From positions 1-9,617 of the forward strand of contig CAJUPT010000094.1 in assembly GCA_910588405.1 (NCBI GenBank): a stretch of 9,617 nucleotides of DNA, read 5' to 3'. This document shows positions 5,893 through 9,617 of this stretch, one piece after another (positions within the stretch are counted from its first letter, which is position 1; every line of letters begins with the position of its first letter). The position numbers and the translations under genes are program-made. The stretch is from an uncultured Lachnospiraceae bacterium (GTDB lineage Bacteria; Bacillota; Clostridia; Lachnospirales; Lachnospiraceae). The notes beneath the pieces are model-generated. The model was given only the letters and a program-made list of their open reading frames with translations. It had not been told where the DNA came from and made no database searches.

Positions 5893-6810
5893 ATGTTAAA
5901 GTATATTGCGAAACGAGTCGGTCTTGCGATCGTGACCATATGGGCGGTTGCGACCATCACTTTTTTCCTGATGAACATGGTTCCGGGCGGACCCTTCCTT
6001 TCGGAAAAGGCCATCAGCCCTCAGGCCACGGCGGCGCTGGAAGCAAAATATGGCCTGGATAAGCCTATGTTCCAGCGGTATCTGACCTATATGGGCGACG
6101 CCCTTCACGGCGATTTCGGCGACAGCCTGAAGCAGAGGGGGCGTACCGTCACTTCTATTATTCTGATGAAATTTCCGGTATCGGCGAGAGTGGGCGGATG
6201 TGCCGTGCTCTGTTCTCTGCTGATCGGTATTCCTTTAGGCTGCCTGGCGGCACTGAAACGGGGAAAATTTTTAGACAGCCTGATCAGCGTGGTGGCCACC
6301 TGCGGCATAGCGGTTCCCAGTTTCGTAATCTGTACCCTGCTTTTGTATTTTCTGGGCGTTCGTTTCAGGCTTCTTCCTACAATGGGAATTAACTCCTGGC
6401 AAAACTATGTGATGCCGGTGATGGCGCTGTCCTTTTACCCCACCGCCTACATTATGCGGCTGATGCGTTCTTCCATGCTGGACGTTTTGGGGCAGGATTA
6501 TATGCGTACCGCAAAGGCAAAGGGCGTTGCGGGATTCATGATTCTGTTTAAACATGCTCTCAGAAATGCCATTCTTCCTGTTGTTACCTATGTGGGTCCC
6601 CTTTTGGCCTACACGGTTACGGGCAGCTTCGTGGTGGAGAAAATTTTCGTGATTCCGGGCCTGGGCGGCGAATTTATCACCGCTATTACCGGCCGTGATT
6701 ATACGCTGATTATGGGAACGACGATCTTCCTGGCCGCTTTGATCATTACGATGAACGTGCTGGTAGATATTGTTTATAAGCTGGTAGACCCCAGAATCAA
6801 ATTAAAGTAA
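5893..6810 (+). CDS. oppB: Oligopeptide/dipeptide ABC transporter permease OppB
   Basis: One of the two membrane permeases of a peptide (or nickel/dipeptide-like) ABC importer. The 305-residue protein starts with the family's N-terminal membrane helix MLKYIAKRVGLAIVTIWAV (helix about 9-30), then the MVPGGPF motif and an external loop with YGLDKPMFQRYLTYM and HGDFGDSL. Further helices lie near 97-121, 130-155, 173-191, 231-255 and 279-300. The EAA-type coupling loop is DYMRTAKAKG...KHALRNAILP (about 202-231), which contacts the ATPases. The C-terminus ends VDIVYKLVDPRIKLK, as usual. AAGGAG (5879-5884) lies eight bases before the ATG. It is the first gene of the operon. Substrate class cannot be fixed from the permease alone. 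Confidence 0.94.
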   Translation: MLKYIAKRVGLAIVTIWAVATITFFLMNMVPGGPFLSEKAISPQATAALEAKYGLDKPMFQRYLTYMGDALHGDFGDSLKQRGRTVTSIILMKFPVSARVGGCAVLCSLLIGIPLGCLAALKRGKFLDSLISVVATCGIAVPSFVICTLLLYFLGVRFRLLPTMGINSWQNYVMPVMALSFYPTAYIMRLMRSSMLDVLGQDYMRTAKAKGVAGFMILFKHALRNAILPVVTYVGPLLAYTVTGSFVVEKIFVIPGLGGEFITAITGRDYTLIMGTTIFLAALIITMNVLVDIVYKLVDPRIKLK

Positions 6811-6888
6811 ACTTTCATCATGCAGCCATCCCTTACGGGCAGTGGCCGCATGGCCATCCTACTATGAAAGTCGTAGGCTTTCATAGTA
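6811..6888 (+). promoter_or_regulatory. Structured oppB-oppC intercistronic region
   Basis: The 105-base gap holds a strong hairpin, 6860-6870 paired with 6878-6888 (11 bp, seven-base loop), preceded by TGGCC-GCAT-GGCCA (6843-6856). The hairpin's left arm can pair instead with ACTTTCAT right after the oppB stop (6811-6818 with 6864-6871). CCTAC (6858-6862) can also pair with GTAGG (6873-6877). No T-run follows the main stem, so a plain intrinsic terminator is unlikely. Adjusting the oppB:oppC ratio by processing, stability or translation is the likely role, by inference. Confidence 0.5.
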
Positions 6889-6915
6889 AATCCAGTTATA
6901 TAAAGGAGCATAGAG

Positions 6916-7962
6916 ATGAAAGAGAATCCAATCAGCTTTCAGCTGAAACTTAAGCCTGAAGATTTTCTGCCTGCTACGGAGGAAGAAAAGCAGAGTCAGG
7001 TGATTATGCGGGAGAGTGTGAGCTTCTGGAAAGACGGCATGCGCCGGCTTCTGAAAAATAAAGTGGCCATGGCCAGTATCGTGGTGATTATTCTGGTAAT
7101 GATTTTTTCCTTTATCATGCCGGCCTTCTACCCATATTCCTATAAAACCCAGATTAAAGGGGCGAACAACCTGGCGCCCATGGAGTATTCCAAGGAAGAA
7201 CAGGCCAGAATCGACGCGGGAGAGAAAGTATTTCCCCATATTTTCGGAACGGATAAGATGGGCAGAGACTATGCCATCCGTGTGATGATGGGCAGCCGGA
7301 TCTCCCTGCTGGTAGGTCTGATCGCCACGGGCATTATCCTGGTGATCGGTTCCGCCTACGGTTCGATCGCCGCTTTTTTCGGCGGCTGGACGGATCTGGT
7401 GATGATGCGGATTGTGGATATCATTTATACGGTTCCGGATATTCTGCTGATTGTACTGTTAAAGTTCGCGTTAAAGGCGCCTCTGGAAAGCTTGAAGGAT
7501 GTGCCGGGCTTTAGCTGGGTCAGTGTCGTAGGTGAGAACCTGATCAGTATCTTTATCGTGTTTGCCCTGCTGTACTGGGTAGGCATGGCCAGAATGGTGA
7601 GAAGCCAGGTGCTGACCTTAAAGGAAAGCGAATACGTGACGGCAGCCAGGGCTCTTGGCGTCGGCAACGGCAAAATCATCAAAAAGCATCTGCTGACTAA
7701 CTGTATCGGAACGCTGATTGTTACCACGACGCTGCAGATTCCCTCCTCGATTTTCACGGAGAGCTTTTTAAGCTTCTTAGGCATGGGCGTGGCGGTTCCC
7801 CTCCCCTCCTTAGGAAGCCTGGCAAGCGACGCCATTAATGGAATGAACACCTATCCTTACCTTCTGTTTATCCCGGCGCTGCTGATCAGTTTGATTATCT
7901 TAAGCTTTAACCTGCTTGGGGACGGACTGCGGGACGCCTTTGACCCGAAACTGAAAAATTAG
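6916..7962 (+). CDS. oppC: Oligopeptide/dipeptide ABC transporter permease OppC
   Basis: The second membrane permease, partner of OppB. The 348-residue protein has a cytoplasmic N-terminus of about 50 residues containing LKPEDFLPA and FWKDGMRRLLKNKVAM, typical of OppC. A first helix spans about 51-70. An outside loop carries the diagnostic HIFGTDKMGRDYAIRVMMGSR (108-128). Further helices lie around 131-155, 161-187, 209-228, near the coupling loop, and at the C-terminus, and the EAA loop is ESEYVTAARALGVGNGKIIKKHLL (about 237-260). It ends GDGLRDAFDPKLKN, the usual tail. AAAGGAG (6902-6908) precedes the ATG by seven bases. It is separated from oppB by a structured spacer, while its stop overlaps the oppD ribosome binding site. 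Confidence 0.94.
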   Translation: MKENPISFQLKLKPEDFLPATEEEKQSQVIMRESVSFWKDGMRRLLKNKVAMASIVVIILVMIFSFIMPAFYPYSYKTQIKGANNLAPMEYSKEEQARIDAGEKVFPHIFGTDKMGRDYAIRVMMGSRISLLVGLIATGIILVIGSAYGSIAAFFGGWTDLVMMRIVDIIYTVPDILLIVLLKFALKAPLESLKDVPGFSWVSVVGENLISIFIVFALLYWVGMARMVRSQVLTLKESEYVTAARALGVGNGKIIKKHLLTNCIGTLIVTTTLQIPSSIFTESFLSFLGMGVAVPLPSLGSLASDAINGMNTYPYLLFIPALLISLIILSFNLLGDGLRDAFDPKLKN

Positions 7963-7977
7963 GAGGGCTGTGGTAAT

Positions 7978-8979
7978 ATGTCAGAATATCTTGTTGATAT
8001 AAAAAATGAAAAACTTTCTTTTTTCACTCCGGCAGGAGAGGTAAAGGCCCTCAATGACGTGTCTATCCATCTGCGGGAAGGCGAGGTGCTGGGCATCGTG
8101 GGAGAGAGCGGCTCCGGCAAATCGGTGACGGCCTACAGCCTGATGGGGCTGACGGCCTATCCCGGAAAGCTTTTGGGCGGCAGCCTGATGTTTAACGGGC
8201 ACCAGATGGAGCAGATCTCGGAAAAGGAGATGCGTAAAATCCGGGGAAATGAGATTTCTATTATTTTCCAGGACCCTATGACCAGCCTGAACCCTGTCTA
8301 TACGATTGGAAACCAGATTATGGAGTCGATTCTGCTCCATACCGATAAGAATAAAGCACAGGCCAGAGACAGGGCCAGGGAGCTTCTGGAGCTGGTGGGT
8401 ATCAATGAGCCGGATAAGCGGCTCAAGCAGTATCCCCATGAGCTGTCCGGCGGTATGCGGCAGCGTGTGATGATTGCCATGGCGCTGGCCTGCGAGCCCA
8501 AGCTTCTGATTGCGGATGAGCCGACCACGGCCCTTGATGTGACGATTCAGGCTCAGATTCTGGAGCTGATGATGGCGCTGAAGGATAAGCTGGGGATGGC
8601 CATTATCATGATCACCCATGATCTGGGCGTGGTGGCCAGCATGTGCCAGCGGATCGCCGTGATGTATGCGGGGCGGATCGTGGAGTATGGTACTGCCGAG
8701 GATATTTTTTACAATCCCAGGCATCAGTATACAAAGGGGCTGATCCGTTCGATCCCCCGTATCGACACGAAGGAGCATGAGCGGCTGGTGCCCATTGAAG
8801 GAACGCCGGTGGATATGCTGAATCCTCCTGCGGGATGTCCCTTTGCGCCCAGATGCGACGCATGTATGAAGATTTGTTTAAGAGAGATGCCTCCGATGTC
8901 TAAATTTGGTGACATCCATTATACCCATTGCTGGCTGAACCAGAAGGAAGAAATGGAGAAAGGAGCCGCAAATGAGTGA
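7978..8979 (+). CDS. oppD: Oligopeptide/dipeptide ABC transporter ATPase OppD
   Basis: One of the two cytoplasmic ATPases that power the importer. The 333-residue protein has Walker A GESGSGKS (42-49), Q-loop QDPMTSLNP (98-106), signature LSGGMRQR (156-163), Walker B LLIADEP with catalytic Glu181, D-loop ALD, and switch THD with His214. The C-terminal oligopeptide-transporter domain (about 235-325) includes YTKGLIRSIPR and PAGCPFAPRC. Cysteines at 287, 293, 300 and 318 match the pattern that binds a [4Fe-4S] cluster in a DppD relative. AGGAGGG (7961-7967) overlaps the oppC stop and sits ten bases before the ATG, so translation is probably coupled. The 3' end overlaps oppF by eight bases. Confidence 0.95.
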   Translation: MSEYLVDIKNEKLSFFTPAGEVKALNDVSIHLREGEVLGIVGESGSGKSVTAYSLMGLTAYPGKLLGGSLMFNGHQMEQISEKEMRKIRGNEISIIFQDPMTSLNPVYTIGNQIMESILLHTDKNKAQARDRARELLELVGINEPDKRLKQYPHELSGGMRQRVMIAMALACEPKLLIADEPTTALDVTIQAQILELMMALKDKLGMAIIMITHDLGVVASMCQRIAVMYAGRIVEYGTAEDIFYNPRHQYTKGLIRSIPRIDTKEHERLVPIEGTPVDMLNPPAGCPFAPRCDACMKICLREMPPMSKFGDIHYTHCWLNQKEEMEKGAANE

Positions 8980-9617
8980 GAAGTTAGTTGAGATCGAACA
9001 TTTACAGCAGTATTTCCCTGCCGGCGGTTACGGCAAGAAAAAGAAATATATTCAGGCTGTGGACGATGTTTCCTTTACCATTGACCGGGGAGAGACCCTG
9101 GGGCTGGTGGGAGAGTCCGGCTGCGGCAAAACCACCACGGGGCGGACGCTTTTGCGTTTATATGAACCGACGGGGGGGCGCTTCGTTTATGACGGAGACG
9201 TCATTTTCGATGTGGAAAAGAAGGTTTTCGCGGATATGCTGCCCTACCGGAAACGGATGCAGATCGTATTCCAGGACCCTTATGCAAGTCTTGATCCCCG
9301 TATGACCGTGGGCGATATCGTGGGCGAAGCCATCGACGTTCATAAAATGGCGGCCAGCAAGGAAGAACGGTATGAGATTATCATAGAGATGCTGCGCAGG
9401 GTAGGTTTGAATTCCGAGCATGCCAACCGGTATCCCCATGAGTTTTCCGGCGGGCAGAGACAGCGTGTGGGTATCGCCAGGGCTCTGGCGGTGAGGCCGG
9501 AGTTTATCGTCTGCGACGAGCCGATTTCCGCCCTGGACGTGTCGATCCAGGCCCAGGTCATTAACATGTTTGAGGATCTGCAGGAGGAGATGGGGTTGAC
9601 CTATCTGTTCATTGCAC
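8972..9617 (+). CDS. oppF: Oligopeptide/dipeptide ABC transporter ATPase OppF (partial, 3' end beyond window)
   Basis: The second ATPase, paired with OppD; 215 codons are present and the gene runs off the window. The translation begins MSEKLVEIEHLQQYFPAGG. It carries Walker A GESGCGKT (47-54), Q-loop QDPYASLDPR (101-110), signature FSGGQRQR (158-165), Walker B FIVCDEP with Glu183, and ALDVSIQAQV. YRKRMQIVFQDP and the Cys in Walker A are typical of OppF/DppF rather than OppD. A basic KKKK stretch (22-25) lies before the Walker A domain. The ATG at 8972 overlaps the end of oppD by eight bases and is supported by AAAGGAG (8959-8965) six bases upstream. No frameshift or stop occurs in the visible part. 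Confidence 0.93.
   Translation, partial: MSEKLVEIEHLQQYFPAGGYGKKKKYIQAVDDVSFTIDRGETLGLVGESGCGKTTTGRTLLRLYEPTGGRFVYDGDVIFDVEKKVFADMLPYRKRMQIVFQDPYASLDPRMTVGDIVGEAIDVHKMAASKEERYEIIIEMLRRVGLNSEHANRYPHEFSGGQRQRVGIARALAVRPEFIVCDEPISALDVSIQAQVINMFEDLQEEMGLTYLFIA

Noticed and set aside
7981..8778. 265-codon open frame on the minus strand
   Set aside because: It is antisense to oppD, whose ATPase motifs are unmistakable; the His/Gln-rich translation is typical of a shadow frame.
8988..9305. 105-codon open frame inside oppF
   Set aside because: It is out of frame with oppF, which reads through the same stretch with all ATPase motifs intact.
1..9617. Defence system, mobile element or CRISPR array
   Set aside because: All genes but one belong to well-known housekeeping or transport families; no transposase, integrase, nuclease pair, spaced repeat array or composition break was seen.

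Overview
The window reads as a housekeeping stretch of a Gram-positive Firmicute chromosome, most likely a Clostridia/Lachnospiraceae-type bacterium. The reasons are the gene order rplS-lepB-rbgA-lepB-rnhB-yraN, strong GGAGG-type ribosome binding sites, sigma-A-like promoters with extended -10 boxes, a 255-residue RNase HII with a Bacillus-like N-terminal extension, and moderate base composition. The taxon is an inference from layout and protein style; no marker in the window fixes it. All genes lie on the + strand.

Region 1 (1-640) holds rplS (ribosomal protein bL19) with its own extended -10 promoter, a short structured leader and a hairpin-plus-T-run terminator. Region 2 (about 640-5690) is a loosely packed housekeeping cluster: signal peptidase I (lepB copy 1), the 50S-assembly GTPase RbgA, a second signal peptidase I, RNase HII, the YraN/UPF0102 nuclease-fold protein, a PgeF/YlmD-type laccase-domain protein, and an unrecognised 181-residue acidic protein. 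Two junctions are ATGA overlaps (lepB1/rbgA and yraN/pgeF), which implies translational coupling. Two others are unusual: a 94-base foldable spacer between rbgA and the second lepB, and an rnhB start with no Shine-Dalgarno but a TATAAT 7 bases upstream.

Region 3 (about 5700-9617, continuing past the edge) is an oligopeptide/dipeptide ABC importer operon: oppB, oppC, oppD and the first two thirds of oppF. It is driven by a near-consensus promoter (TTGACA, 18 bases, TGtTAAAAT) with a leader of about 87 bases containing several inverted repeats. OppB and OppC form the membrane channel and OppD and OppF the ATPase pair. No substrate-binding OppA is in the window. The oppB-oppC gap carries a strong 11-bp hairpin with competing alternative pairings and no T-run, so it looks more like an mRNA processing/stability or attenuation element than a plain terminator.

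No mobile element, CRISPR array, tRNA or rRNA was seen. This is mostly an ordinary region. The items that deserve a second look are the two foldable spacers, the duplicated signal peptidases around rbgA, the possible leaderless rnhB start and the unknown 181-residue protein.
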